41,537 nt of DNA from Brevundimonas sp. UBA2388 (GCA_002343425.1 DDSO01000106.1:4717-46253), one strand, 5' to 3'. Shown: positions 32,591 to 40,860, counted from the stretch's first letter. The notes: a model not told the origin generated them from the letters alone. Made by a program: numbers and translations.

Positions 32591-34183
32591 CTACGAGACG
32601 TACAATCCAGCGAACTCGGTATCGGCGTAGTAGTGGATCTTGTGGGCCCACAACGGTGCGCGCCCTGGCCGAAGCAGGATCATCGAATGATCCGGAAAAC
32701 GCATAACCTCGTCCGGCGTGAGGAGGTCCCGCTTCGCGTAGTTCAGCGTACTGGAAACTGAGGAACTCGACTGAGTGCTCCCGCCCTGCACGCTCCAGGA
32801 GTTCCCTGAGCTAGTTGTCTCACCGGAGGTGTAGAATGCCTCTGTGCCGACACCCAACGTTCGCGACACCCAGCTAGCTGTCTCGATATCTGCGACGTTG
32901 AAAACTTGGATCACTCCAGCGTTGGAAATGAACGTTCCCGAGCCTGCGCCGTAGTTCGCCCTGAGTTGATTGAGGTCTTGGAGGAAGGCCCAAAACTGCA
33001 CCCCATAGCCAGCCATGAGCCCATAGGCGCGTTCGACTTGGTCAAGTCTCCCCAGCGCGGCGAACTCGTCCAGCAGGAACAGGACGCGTCCTCTCGCCTC
33101 GTTGTAAGCGCTTCCCGAACGCGCCAAGTCGCTTAAGGCCTGGGTCACCAGTAGTCGTAGCCAGCGCGAGTATGATGCCAGCCGTTCCGGCGGCAGCACG
33201 AGGAAAACGCTAGAGACGTTTTTCTGCAATTCGGCGAATTCAAAATCAGACTGCGCAAGCGCCGCGACCATGCGCGGGCTGTCTAGGAAGTGGGTGTGGC
33301 GTTGCGCCGAGGACAGAACCCCGGTCCCTTCTCGATCGCTTTTCCCCAAGTGCCGGTTCGCAGCCCGGGCCACGAGTCCGCCGGCCGCCATATTGCCTTG
33401 CATGCTTCTCAACAGAGCTTCAAAGCGGTCGGGCGCAGCCGTCAGGAGATCCCGCACCGCGCCCAAGGTTCGGCCAGTCGGTGGAGCCACGGTTACCACG
33501 TGCAGGATGACGCCTGCGATTAGCGCCTTGGCCTCTTCATTCCAGTGCGCTTCACCCGCTTGACCAGGCGGGTCATAGACCAACGCGTCGGCAATCAACG
33601 CGGCATCCTCGGCGATATCGAGGCTGTCGGGATCGAGGCAAGCCAAGGGGTTGAACGCGGAGGTTGGTTCGCCGGACACACCGAACGGATCCAATACATG
33701 CACGGGGCCGAAGCGCCTTCTGACGCTTGCTGTGATCCGTGCATTCTCGCCTTTCGGATCGATGCATACGACCGATCGAGAAAGTGTCAGCAGGTTGGGG
33801 ATGATCGCGCCCACTCCCTTTCCAGAACGGGTCGGCGCCAAGGTTAGGAGATGAGCGGGTCCATCGTATCTCATCAACCAACGCTCTGGTGCGCGACCAA
33901 TAATCAGGCCCTCCGCATTATCCAAATCCCGGCGAGCCTGCCGACTCTCCCCGAACGCGGCGCTCCCGTGAATGGTTGGGGGCGGACCGGAGTCCCCACC
34001 CCCCAACCAGGCAAAGTACCCGAACGCACCTCCTCCCACCGTCGCGACGACCAAGGCTATGTGACCCCAAAGCGCGGGAACTGTTTCCGAGCGAAAGCCC
34101 AGAGCCCACATGCAGAGCGCAACCACGAAGTTGCCGATCAGCGCCCAGACGATGATCGGCCTGATCGCGGCTAGCCTCCACAT
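32591..34183 (-). CDS. traG: TraG/VirD4-type coupling protein
   Basis: This 530-residue inner-membrane ATPase links the relaxase-DNA complex to a secretion channel. Two N-terminal transmembrane helices (about 8-30 and 40-60) precede the nucleotide domain. Walker A is APTRSGKGVG (116-125) and Walker B RVLFLLDEF (366-374). CIDPKGENA and SGETTSSGNSWSVQGGS are typical of Ti-type TraG proteins. It is somewhat shorter than Ti-plasmid TraG (about 630), lacking much of the C-terminal tail. The ATG overlaps the traD stop as ATGA. Confidence 0.93.
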   Translation of the reverse strand: MWRLAAIRPIIVWALIGNFVVALCMWALGFRSETVPALWGHIALVVATVGGGAFGYFAWLGGGDSGPPPTIHGSAAFGESRQARRDLDNAEGLIIGRAPERWLMRYDGPAHLLTLAPTRSGKGVGAIIPNLLTLSRSVVCIDPKGENARITASVRRRFGPVHVLDPFGVSGEPTSAFNPLACLDPDSLDIAEDAALIADALVYDPPGQAGEAHWNEEAKALIAGVILHVVTVAPPTGRTLGAVRDLLTAAPDRFEALLRSMQGNMAAGGLVARAANRHLGKSDREGTGVLSSAQRHTHFLDSPRMVAALAQSDFEFAELQKNVSSVFLVLPPERLASYSRWLRLLVTQALSDLARSGSAYNEARGRVLFLLDEFAALGRLDQVERAYGLMAGYGVQFWAFLQDLNQLRANYGAGSGTFISNAGVIQVFNVADIETASWVSRTLGVGTEAFYTSGETTSSGNSWSVQGGSTQSSSSVSSTLNYAKRDLLTPDEVMRFPDHSMILLRPGRAPLWAHKIHYYADTEFAGLYVS

Positions 34184-34449
34184 CAGTCTGAGACCTTGTT
34201 CGCCGTAAAGCTCTGAGTGCCGCGCCGCCGCCAGAGAGCGATGTGAGCCTCGCGATTCTCGCCGGTCATTTGATCGGCCAAGCTAAGGAAAGCCCCCAGC
34301 AGAACGGCACGGTCATCCTTCATCAATTCGACCAAATTGGCTTTCTGAACCAAGCCGCCAAGTTCGATGAGATGACGAGTACGCTCGCGACGTTTCACGA
34401 CCCAAGTCCTCGTATCCTGCCGAGCCCGAATAGCCTCAGCCCGGCGCAT
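34183..34449 (-). CDS. traD: Ti-type conjugal transfer protein TraD
   Basis: This 88-residue basic protein contains KRRERTRHLIELGGLVQKANL and DDRAVLLGAFLSLA, the core of the small Ti-type TraD (not related to F TraD). Its role is as an accessory factor of the relaxosome. The ATG at 34449 overlaps the traC 3' end by 14 bases; an ATG at 34473 is an alternative. The gene order traC-traD-traG with a divergent traA matches the Ti-plasmid Dtr arrangement. Confidence 0.82.
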   Translation of the reverse strand: MRRAEAIRARQDTRTWVVKRRERTRHLIELGGLVQKANLVELMKDDRAVLLGAFLSLADQMTGENREAHIALWRRRGTQSFTANKVSD

Positions 34450-34741
34450 CGCTCCCGACGCTCGACGCAACATGGAGGCGGCCACTCGAAGGCGCTTTCT
34501 GAGTGCGGCCCTGGCGAAAAAAGAAGGCAGCCCCACGCTGACGCCAACTGTCCGTCGCGTCGTTGTCACCGCTCGTTTCGACGGCCGCTATAAGCGCACC
34601 CGCCAACACTTCGACTTCAAGACTGTCCGCTCCAGTCGCCGCGACCAGCTCCCCGAGTTGGCTGATCTTGCGCGCCTTGAGGCCTTTTGCCTTGTCGGCC
34701 AGCGCTCGGAGTTCGGCGTCGATATCCCGGGGTTTGCGCAC
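34436..34741 (-). CDS. traC: Ti-type conjugal transfer protein TraC
   Basis: This 101-residue protein begins MRKPRDIDAELRALADKAKGL, a coiled-coil start, followed by KISQLGELVAATGADSLEVEVLAG and a C-terminal WRQRGAAFFF basic tail. This matches the TraC of Ti-type mobilisation blocks, which helps the TraA relaxase at oriT. It reads away from the oriT-like site at 34861-34885. Confidence 0.82.
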   Translation of the reverse strand: MRKPRDIDAELRALADKAKGLKARKISQLGELVAATGADSLEVEVLAGALIAAVETSGDNDATDSWRQRGAAFFFRQGRTQKAPSSGRLHVASSVGSDAPG

Positions 34742-34860
34742 GCTATTACTCCATCAAAGAGCGTCGCGGTCGAGCAGGAACATACCCTATGAGGGCGCTT
34801 TTCGCTACCGACTTCAACCTAGGCGAAGGAACTACCTCACGACCAAATAGTTTTGGGAGT

Positions 34861-34885
34861 GCGCGCTTATACGTCGTGCCGACGT
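34861..34885. other. oriT: Predicted origin of transfer (oriT), Ti/RSF1010 type
   Basis: The site lies between the divergent traC and traA genes, where Ti-type oriT sites lie. GCGCGCTTATACGTCG resembles the Ti-plasmid nick region (as I recall it, GCGCAATTATACGTCG). It is followed by a 6-bp inverted repeat ACGTCG/CGACGT (34871-34885). The nick would be expected in or near TATACGTC. The similarity is from memory and was not aligned. Confidence 0.6.
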
Positions 34886-34908
34886 GCTGCTGGGGATGAG
34901 GAACGCCG

Positions 34909-37257
34909 ATGGCGATCTATCACTTCTCTGCGAAAGTGATCTCTCGGGCCAACGGTTCGAGCGCCGTGGCGGCTGCCGCCTATCGATCCGCGTCTCGCCT
35001 TCATGACGAACGCTTGGATCGATCGCATGACTTCAGCAACAAGGCGGGCCTCATTCATTCCGAGATTCTCGCCCCAAAGCAAACTCCTGAGCGCTGGCAA
35101 GATCGAACCACGCTTTGGAATGAAGTCGAGGCTGGCGAGAAGCGAAAGGACGCGCAGCTCGCGAGGGAGGTGGAGTTTTCCATTCCACGTGAGATGAGCC
35201 GCAAAGACGGGATCGAACTGGCCAGATCCTTCGTGCAGAAGGAGTTCGTCGACCGGGGTATGGTGGCCGACCTCAACGTTCACTGGGATACCGCCAAGGA
35301 CGGTTCGCCCAAACCCCACGCTCACGTGATGCTCACGATGCGCGAGGCGCGAGACCGAGGGTTCGGGGCAAAGGTCCGAGACTGGAACGGCGTGGAGCTT
35401 CTTACGCATTGGCGCGAAGCTTGGGCGGAGCACGCGAACGAACACCTTGCTCGACTGGATATCGACGCCCGGATCGATCACCGCTCGTTCGTGGAGCGAG
35501 GCATAGAACTGGAGCCCCAAGACAAGATCGGGCCAGCAGGTGCGCGGAGAGAGGACCGAGGCGAGGCGGCCGAACGCGCGGCAGATCACCGCGCGATCGC
35601 TCGCCGGAATGGCGAGCTGATCGCCGGCAACCCCCACATCGCGTTGGATGCCATCACCCATCAGCAATCGACTTTTACCCGCCATGACCTGGCTCGGTTT
35701 GCTCACCGACATTCAGACGGAAAGGAGCAGTTCGACAAGGTGATGAGCGCGATCTCGCTGTCGGCGGATTTGGTCGCCCTCGGCAAAGACGGACACGGTC
35801 GTGACCGGTTCACCAGCCGAGACATGTTGGCTGTCGAGCAGAAGCTGGAGCGGTCTGCCTCTCGAATGAGCGAGACCTTTAGCCACGAGCTCTCTGGTCA
35901 GCGCGTCGAGCAGGCGATCGAACAAGCGAAGGCGCGCGGTCTGAACATTTCAGGCGAACAGCGGGACGCGTTGGAGAGTGTTACTCGTGGCGGGGATCTT
36001 GCCTTGGTCGTGGGCTACGCCGGTAGCGGTAAGAGCGCCATGCTCGGTGCCGCCAAGCAAGCGTGGGAAGCCGAAGGCCTCCACGTTAGGGGTGCCGCCC
36101 TGTCTGGCATCGCCGCCGAAAATCTAGAGGGTGGTTCAGGCATTAAGTCCCGGACGTTGGCGAGCCTGGAGCATGCTTGGGTTCAGGGCCGAGAACACCT
36201 TACCTCCAATGATGTCTTGGTGATCGATGAAGCTGGTCTCGTCGGCTCGCGACAGATGCAGAGGATCGTAAGCCAAGCGGAGTCCGCCGGAGCGAAAGTC
36301 GTCATGGTTGGCGATCCGGAGCAGCTTCAGGCGATCGAAGCGGGTTCTGCGTTTCGGGCGCTCTCTGCGCGCCACGGCGCGGTCGAGATCACGGAGGTTC
36401 GCCGTCAGCACGCGGAGTGGCAGCGCCAGGCGACACGAGAGTTGGCGACCGGCCGCACCGAACAAGCAATCGATCGTTACAGCTCTGCCGGCTTCGTCCG
36501 TGATCATGCAACTCACGCTGATGCTCGGGTCGCTGTCGTGTCGGAATGGTCTCGGATCCGCGACAGGCATCCAGAAGCCAGCCAGATCATGCTGGCTTAC
36601 ACTCGACGTGATGTCGCGGAGTTGAACACCCTTGCGAGGGAAAGTCTGCGCAGGGCAGGGGCGCTCGGTAAGGACCGCCAGATCGTGACCACCCGAGGCG
36701 TAAAGCAGTTCGCCACGGGCGACCGCATCATATTCCTGCGGAACGATCGATCGATTGGAGTGAAGAACGGTTCTTTGGGCGAGGTCGAAGCGGCTGGCCC
36801 GAACAGTATGACCGTTCGACTGGACCGTGGAGCGAAAGTCTCCTTCGATCCGAAGTTCTATCCGGACGTTGACCACGGATACGCAGCCACGATCCACAAA
36901 TCCCAGGGCGTCACAGTCGATAGCGCTCACGTCCTGGCGACCTCTCATATGGACAGGCAAGCCGCCAACGTGGCGATGACACGTCACCGGAGCGGTGTGT
37001 TCTTACACTACGGCCGCGACGCCTTCTCGACTCGCGGGCTGCTCACAGCATCCCTCGGACGAGACGGGGCAAAGGACGTCACGTTGGATTACCTGACGGA
37101 CTTTGCTGAACGACACGGGGGCGTTGTCGATCGATCATTTGACGACAGGCAAGGCCGCTTCCTTAGCCGTGAGCCCAATGGCCTCAGTCCTAAACGGTCG
37201 CCCAAAACGGGCGAGCGAGCGCGCGACCTCGGCGATGATGGAGAACGAAGCCGCTGA
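34909..37257 (+). CDS. traA: Ti-type TraA/MobA relaxase-helicase
   Basis: This 782-residue protein nicks and unwinds the oriT strand. The relaxase domain has catalytic Tyr25 (AAAYRSASRL) and the HUH metal site with His125 and PHAHVMLTMR (His137, His139). A RecD/TraI-like helicase follows, with Walker A GYAGSGKS (369-376) and Walker B VLVIDEAGLVG, plus the late motif HGYAATIHKSQGVTVD. A GAGGAA site lies five bases upstream. It is shorter than typical Ti-type TraA (about 950-1100): the end (SPKTGERARDLGDDGERSR) comes soon after the helicase, so the usual C-terminal region is missing. It may still nick DNA. Confidence 0.93.
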   Translation: MAIYHFSAKVISRANGSSAVAAAAYRSASRLHDERLDRSHDFSNKAGLIHSEILAPKQTPERWQDRTTLWNEVEAGEKRKDAQLAREVEFSIPREMSRKDGIELARSFVQKEFVDRGMVADLNVHWDTAKDGSPKPHAHVMLTMREARDRGFGAKVRDWNGVELLTHWREAWAEHANEHLARLDIDARIDHRSFVERGIELEPQDKIGPAGARREDRGEAAERAADHRAIARRNGELIAGNPHIALDAITHQQSTFTRHDLARFAHRHSDGKEQFDKVMSAISLSADLVALGKDGHGRDRFTSRDMLAVEQKLERSASRMSETFSHELSGQRVEQAIEQAKARGLNISGEQRDALESVTRGGDLALVVGYAGSGKSAMLGAAKQAWEAEGLHVRGAALSGIAAENLEGGSGIKSRTLASLEHAWVQGREHLTSNDVLVIDEAGLVGSRQMQRIVSQAESAGAKVVMVGDPEQLQAIEAGSAFRALSARHGAVEITEVRRQHAEWQRQATRELATGRTEQAIDRYSSAGFVRDHATHADARVAVVSEWSRIRDRHPEASQIMLAYTRRDVAELNTLARESLRRAGALGKDRQIVTTRGVKQFATGDRIIFLRNDRSIGVKNGSLGEVEAAGPNSMTVRLDRGAKVSFDPKFYPDVDHGYAATIHKSQGVTVDSAHVLATSHMDRQAANVAMTRHRSGVFLHYGRDAFSTRGLLTASLGRDGAKDVTLDYLTDFAERHGGVVDRSFDDRQGRFLSREPNGLSPKRSPKTGERARDLGDDGERSR

Positions 37258-37588
37258 AAGCATGGCTTCCTCGCGCCTGCGGAAATCTGGCCCGTCGATC
37301 GTTTCCCGATGACGACTGAGTGCGGAAATCTGCCCTGCACAACAGCCACGAAGACCAAGCGTAAGGTCACAGCACCTCAAGCTTTCGCAAGACCGTTACG
37401 GCTTCGGGGATGTACGTCTGGCACAGGCCAGCCCGCATTCAACCCAACTCGCTTCCTTCGCCTGCGGCTCCGTGCAGCTCCGTTCCCTGACGGGCGCTTC
37501 GCGGGGTTTGATCGCGGGCTTCACGGCCCGCGCCGGCCTCTCCCCATGAAGCCGCGGAATGGTCCGCGGCATCCAGAAGGAGACCGCC
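37258..37588. other. 331-bp leader region with hairpins
   Basis: I see no convincing gene in this gap. Its right end carries GCGGGC/GCCCGC around 37514-37531 and a perfect 8-bp hairpin GCCGCGGA/TCCGCGGC with ATGG loop (37551-37570). A ribosome site (AAGGAG at 37577-37582) of the next gene follows closely. The hairpin therefore lies in the 5' leader and may affect its expression. The left part may be the decayed end of traA. Confidence 0.45.
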
Positions 37589-37795
37589 ATGACCGCCCAA
37601 TCTCTTCCTCTCGGCCGCAAGCCGACCCACCGCCTCTTCCGTGTCGTCGGCGACAGCGAAAACTCGATCTGGACCCCCATCGGTGCAGCTTGGCCGAACA
37701 AGGATGGCCAAGGCTTTAGCATCAACTGCGAAGCCATGCCGCTTTCGGGTCGCATCGTGATGCGCGCCATCACCGAAGGGTCGGTGGCGGGATGA
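37589..37795 (+). CDS. Small conserved-looking hypothetical protein
   Basis: This 68-residue protein begins MTAQSLPLGRKPTHRLFRVVGD and continues with SIWTPIGAAWPNKDGQGFSI and PLSGRIVMR. The pattern WTPIGAAWPNKDGxGF recurs in small proteins of alphaproteobacterial plasmids and islands; the function is unknown. AAGGAG lies seven bases before the ATG. The last codon overlaps the next gene's start (ATGA). Confidence 0.72.
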   Translation: MTAQSLPLGRKPTHRLFRVVGDSENSIWTPIGAAWPNKDGQGFSINCEAMPLSGRIVMRAITEGSVAG

Positions 37796-38112
37796 CCGCC
37801 GAGCGCAGCATCGAGGTTCACGCCCTGCATTGGCGGGGCGTGGACTTCGAGATCACCTTTGAGCGCGACTGGCTCAGCATCGTGCGGGTGCACGATCTGG
37901 CGGCGTCGCATCTTACCGTCACCACCCTCCAGCCGAAGCGCGCGCCTCTGCCGATCACTGAAACCGGCTACCGCTCGCAGTTCCTCCACGCCATCGATGT
38001 TGATGCGGCAGGCGGCCCTGTTGCCTATGTGGAGGCTTGGCTCCGCGCCATGGGGCAGTCCCGCGAATGGCTGGCCTACGAACAAAACAGCCGACAACTG
38101 TCGTTGTTCTAG
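37792..38112 (+). CDS. Small hypothetical protein
   Basis: This 106-residue protein begins MTAERSIEVHALHWRGVDFEI and contains a beta-rich part (ITFERDWLSIVRVHDLAASHLTV), then a C-terminal helical part (VEAWLRAMGQSREWLAYEQNS). I do not recognise the family. It is coupled to the previous gene by ATGA. Together they sit between the relaxase and the Fic gene in the mobilisation region. Confidence 0.65.
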   Translation: MTAERSIEVHALHWRGVDFEITFERDWLSIVRVHDLAASHLTVTTLQPKRAPLPITETGYRSQFLHAIDVDAAGGPVAYVEAWLRAMGQSREWLAYEQNSRQLSLF

Positions 38113-38148
38113 CTTGACCTTCTCAGACTCCCGCTGATCGAAGCAGGG

Positions 38149-39372
38149 CTAGGCCTGCTCCGGAAATAGGCCGGGCATCCAGCGCCCGGCCAGGGCGGCG
38201 GGAAAGCCGAGGCGAAGCGGGGCGCGGCTGCTTTCGGCCAGCAGGACGCCGGACTTGGTCAGGGGCTCCAACAGACGCCGGCTGTGCCGGTCGGTCATGC
38301 CGCCCAGGATGCCCGACACCTCGCCGCGCGGGAGTTCACCGCGATAGAGGATGGCGCTGACGATGGCACCCACCTTGGGATTAAGGTTGCCCAATTTGGC
38401 TTCCTCCTCGATCCAGATCTCGATCCGTTTGCGAAGACGCTCGGGTTCGATGAGCCCTTCCATGAAGTCGACCTGGTCGATGCAAGTCTTCAGGAAGAAC
38501 ACGGTGAAGGATGCGAGGGCTGCGTGGCTGAGCGCGCCGCGCCCGTCGAGGTCGCCCCGGCGCGGCTGATCACAGCTGGCTAGGTGGGCCTTGTAGGCCT
38601 CGACGTTTCGCGCGAGCCCCCGGGAGACCGACCACACGGCGCCGGAGTCGACGGACTCAAGCAACAGGGCATGCGACATGAGCCGCCCGACGCGCCCGTT
38701 GCCGTCCATGAAGGGGTGAATCCACGCGAGCCGATGGTGAGCGGCGGCTGTGGCCACCGTCGTCTCGTTCGCGCCGAGGCGGGCATAGACGGCCTGGAAC
38801 CGATCCATGAAGCGCGGCACCGCGCCCGGGCTTATGGCTCGGTGCCGGCCGACCTGAACGTCCAGTTCCCGATATTCACCCGGAACCACCGGCACGCGAC
38901 GTCCGTCGGGATATTCCGCCCAGCGCAACTCTTCCGGCATGGCGGTATAGAAGCGGTCGTGGGTCTCCCGGATGCCTTCGATGGCGGCGGCACGGCCCCG
39001 CAGACCGCCTTCGTCGATCCAGCGCTGGACCTCGATGTGGGCCCTGGCTTCAAGCTGGAGGTCACGCTTTTCGGCGTCGGCGCTGTAGTCGTCGTTGAGC
39101 GCACGTTCGATATCGACCGGGTGGGTGTTATGGCCCTCGATCAGGTTGCTGTAATAGCAGTTCATCGCCCTGACGAGGGTCGCTAGGGACACGAAGATCG
39201 GGGCGGGAAGGCTGCGCTTGAAACCCGCTGACCGTTTTGCCAGTTCAAAAGCGAGTTCCGTCGCCTCCTCGCGCCCCTTGAACCCTTCCCCAAGTTGGGT
39301 AGGTTCCATGACGCTCACGGTCTCGCCATCGTCGCGAATCGCCTTTTTGTCCGGCTGAATGTCCGTTTCCAT
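38149..39372 (-). CDS. fic: Fic-family AMPylating enzyme
   Basis: This 407-residue Fic protein has the full active-site motif HPFMDGNGRVGR (219-230) for transfer of AMP from ATP to a protein hydroxyl. It carries an N-terminal inhibitory-helix motif SNLIEG (75-80, S/T-xxx-E-G), so it is a class II, self-inhibited enzyme. A C-terminal winged-helix-like region (about 330-400, KVGAIVSAILYRGELPRGEVSGILG) may bind DNA. The ATG at 39372 has AAGGA about nine bases upstream; longer frames are rejected. It lies inside the right end of the island. A toxin, regulator or housekeeping role is open. Confidence 0.9.
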   Translation of the reverse strand: METDIQPDKKAIRDDGETVSVMEPTQLGEGFKGREEATELAFELAKRSAGFKRSLPAPIFVSLATLVRAMNCYYSNLIEGHNTHPVDIERALNDDYSADAEKRDLQLEARAHIEVQRWIDEGGLRGRAAAIEGIRETHDRFYTAMPEELRWAEYPDGRRVPVVPGEYRELDVQVGRHRAISPGAVPRFMDRFQAVYARLGANETTVATAAAHHRLAWIHPFMDGNGRVGRLMSHALLLESVDSGAVWSVSRGLARNVEAYKAHLASCDQPRRGDLDGRGALSHAALASFTVFFLKTCIDQVDFMEGLIEPERLRKRIEIWIEEEAKLGNLNPKVGAIVSAILYRGELPRGEVSGILGGMTDRHSRRLLEPLTKSGVLLAESSRAPLRLGFPAALAGRWMPGLFPEQA

Positions 39373-39480
39373 GTCCGGTTTCCTTAAGGCTAGAAATCCA
39401 GTCGTATCACCGATTTTCTGGATTATGAAGCCTAGGCAGGAGCCGCTTCGATGTCCGGATAAATGTCCGCTTGATGTTCG
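39348..39480. repeat. Two clusters of TGTCCG repeats at 12-bp spacing
   Basis: On the plus strand TGTCCG occurs at 39348-39353, 39360-39365 and 39372-39377 (12-bp steps). It recurs at 39452-39457, 39464-39469 and, as TGTTCG, 39475-39480. The clusters are 80 bp apart, on both sides of the fic start. Even spacing of about one helical turn suggests a bound protein, such as a regulator, Xis-like factor or the Fic winged-helix itself. Confidence 0.5.
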
Positions 39481-39512
39481 GTTTGCCGACCATATGGAGG
39501 TTGACCATCTCC

Positions 39513-39532
39513 CTAGCGCATTGGTTAGCACA
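39513..39532 (+). repeat. Right arm-type repeats, CTAGCGCA and TTAGCACA
   Basis: CTAGCGCA (39513-39520) is identical to the two octamers at the left end. TTAGCACA (39525-39532) is a near copy 12 bases on. They lie 60 bp inside attR and have the same direction as the left copies. They are candidate arm-type integrase binding sites. Confidence 0.55.
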
Positions 39533-39591
39533 TAATTCTTTATGGTCCGATAAAAGCCTTCTGTTACTGATACTTAGTATAACCTGGATCT

Positions 39592-39600
39592 GACTCAAAA
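39592..39600. repeat. attR core, GACTCAAAA
   Basis: This is identical to 16716-16724 and marks the right end of the island. The base before it differs (T here, G in attL), and the base after it is the true tRNA continuation TCCGG. Confidence 0.88.
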
Positions 39601-39646
39601 TCCGGTTCCGAAAGGAGTGCCGGTTCGACCCCGGCCGCCCGCACCA
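39592..39646 (+). tRNA. tRNA-Leu(CAA), 3' half only (interrupted)
   Basis: This contains the anticodon loop, the 3' strand of the anticodon stem (TCCGG), the variable arm, the T-arm GCCGG-TTCGACC-CCGGC, the 3' acceptor strand CGCCCGC and an encoded CCA. Each strand pairs perfectly with 16686-16724. The upstream sequence (CTGGATCT) is not tRNA. The arsH stop codon lies seven bases beyond the CCA. Confidence 0.9.
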
Positions 39647-39652
39647 TCTATT

Positions 39653-40432
39653 TCAGGCCGGTCGCGCGGCGGCCCCCTGGATTGCGATGGCGGAAAGGTC
39701 CGTCCCCACATCGACCCTGTCGCCGGCGGATTTGCGTTCCGAATAGCGATCGACCAGCTGGACCGCGTGCGGGCGCAGCAGGACGGTGAACCGTACCAGT
39801 TCCTCCATCACATCGACGATCCGGTCGTAATAGCTGGACGGTTTCATCCGGCCGTCGTCGTCGAACTCGCCCCAGGCCTTGGCCACACTGGACTGGTTGG
39901 GGATGGTGAACATCCGCATCCATCGGCCGAGCAGGCGCAGGGTGTTAACCGCATTGAAGCTCTGCGAGCCGCCCGAGACCTGCATCACCGCCAGGGTCCG
40001 CCCCTGGGTGGGGCGTCGCCCGCCGAAGCTGAGCGGGAGGTGGTCGATCTGCAGCTTCATGATGCCGGAGACCTGGCCGTGCCGCTCCGGACTGCACCAG
40101 ACCATGCCTTCGCTCCACATGGCGTGTTCGCGCAGCTCGTGGACGGCGGGGTGATCGTCGGCGGCGTGCAGATCGGTCAGCGGCAGGTCGCGCGGGTCGA
40201 AGATACGGGTTTCGCAGCCCATCAGCCGCAGCAGCCGCGCCGCCTCCTCCACACACAGGCGCGAGTACGACCGTTCCCTCAGCGAGCCGTAGAGCAGCAG
40301 GATGCGAGGCGGGGGATCGGTCGGGCCCAGGCCCCTTGCCGGGAAGCGACGGAGGTAGGCCGGGTCGAGCGCCGGTAAACGGTCGGGGTCCGGCAGGTCG
40401 CGCAGGCGCCCGCCGGCAGGGGCTTCGACCAT
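39653..40432 (-). CDS. arsH: ArsH NADPH-dependent FMN reductase (arsenic resistance)
   Basis: This 259-residue flavoprotein belongs to the ArsH group, which oxidises organoarsenicals or detoxifies arsenite-linked stress. The FMN motif [10 protein letters not shown] (about 49-58) is diagnostic, along with [15 protein letters not shown] and [12 protein letters not shown]. Its ATG overlaps the arsC stop as ATGA. It ends seven bases from the tRNA-Leu 3' half and is convergent with it, so it marks the resumed chromosome. Confidence 0.93.
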   Translation of the reverse strand: MVEAPAGGRLRDLPDPDRLPALDPAYLRRFPARGLGPTDPPPRILLLYGSLRERSYSRLCVEEAARLLRLMGCETRIFDPRDLPLTDLHAADDHPAVHELREHAMWSEGMVWCSPERHGQVSGIMKLQIDHLPLSFGGRRPTQGRTLAVMQVSGGSQSFNAVNTLRLLGRWMRMFTIPNQSSVAKAWGEFDDDGRMKPSSYYDRIVDVMEELVRFTVLLRPHAVQLVDRYSERKSAGDRVDVGTDLSAIAIQGAAARPA

Positions 40433-40854
40433 CAGCGAACTCTCCGGCCTTCGGGGTCGATGACCACCTCGCCGTCTTCCTTGACGAAGGGCTTCAGCCC
40501 CTCATCCGGCAGCAGGTCGAGCACGGCCTCCGAGGGACGGCAGAGGCGCACGCCCCTCGGCGTGACGACGATCGGACGGTTGAGCAGGACGGGGTGGGCC
40601 TCGATCGCATCCAGCAGCCGGTCGTCGTCCAGTGTCGGATCATCCAGTCCCAGCTCGGCGAAGGGCGTGCCCTTTTCGCGCAGCAACGCCCGCAACGGCA
40701 CGTCGGCGCGGGTCGCCAGGTCCCGGACCTCGGCGCGGCCGGGCGGGGTCTTCAGATATTCGATCACCCGCGGCTCGATCCCGACGTGCCGGATCAGGGC
40801 CAGGGTGTTGCGCGACGTCCCGCAGGCGGGATTGTGGTAGATGACGACGTCCAT
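40432..40854 (-). CDS. arsC: Glutaredoxin-dependent arsenate reductase ArsC
   Basis: This 140-residue enzyme reduces arsenate to arsenite. The catalytic Cys11 lies in [10 protein letters not shown], and the conserved arginines that hold arsenate are visible ([20 protein letters not shown]). It is part of the minus-strand arsR-arsC-arsH operon, six bases after arsR. Confidence 0.94.
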   Translation of the reverse strand: MDVVIYHNPACGTSRNTLALIRHVGIEPRVIEYLKTPPGRAEVRDLATRADVPLRALLREKGTPFAELGLDDPTLDDDRLLDAIEAHPVLLNRPIVVTPRGVRLCRPSEAVLDLLPDEGLKPFVKEDGEVVIDPEGRRVR

Positions 40855-40860
40855 GGGGCC

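Larger units (their letters stand above)
16716..39600. mobile_element. Mobilisable genomic island integrated in tRNA-Leu(CAA)
   Basis: This element of about 22.9 kb is bounded by the 9-bp direct repeat GACTCAAAA (16716-16724 and 39592-39600). Both copies lie in halves of one tRNA-Leu gene. A tyrosine integrase is adjacent to the left end, and arm-type repeats lie inside both ends. The content is a defence region (16.8-29.2 kb), a second recombinase and a cargo tRNA (29.8-31.5 kb), and a mobilisation region with relaxase, coupling protein and oriT-like site (31.5-38.1 kb). No type IV secretion genes for mating-pair formation occur, so transfer would need a helper. Deleting one repeat and the interior rebuilds a perfect tRNA, which is strong evidence for the boundaries. 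Confidence 0.92.

Noticed and set aside
16725..39591. A group I intron or natural split tRNA in tRNA-Leu
   Set aside because: Group I introns do occur in bacterial tRNA-Leu anticodon loops, but the insert is 22.9 kb with an integrase, direct repeats and many genes. No intron core is visible near the junctions.
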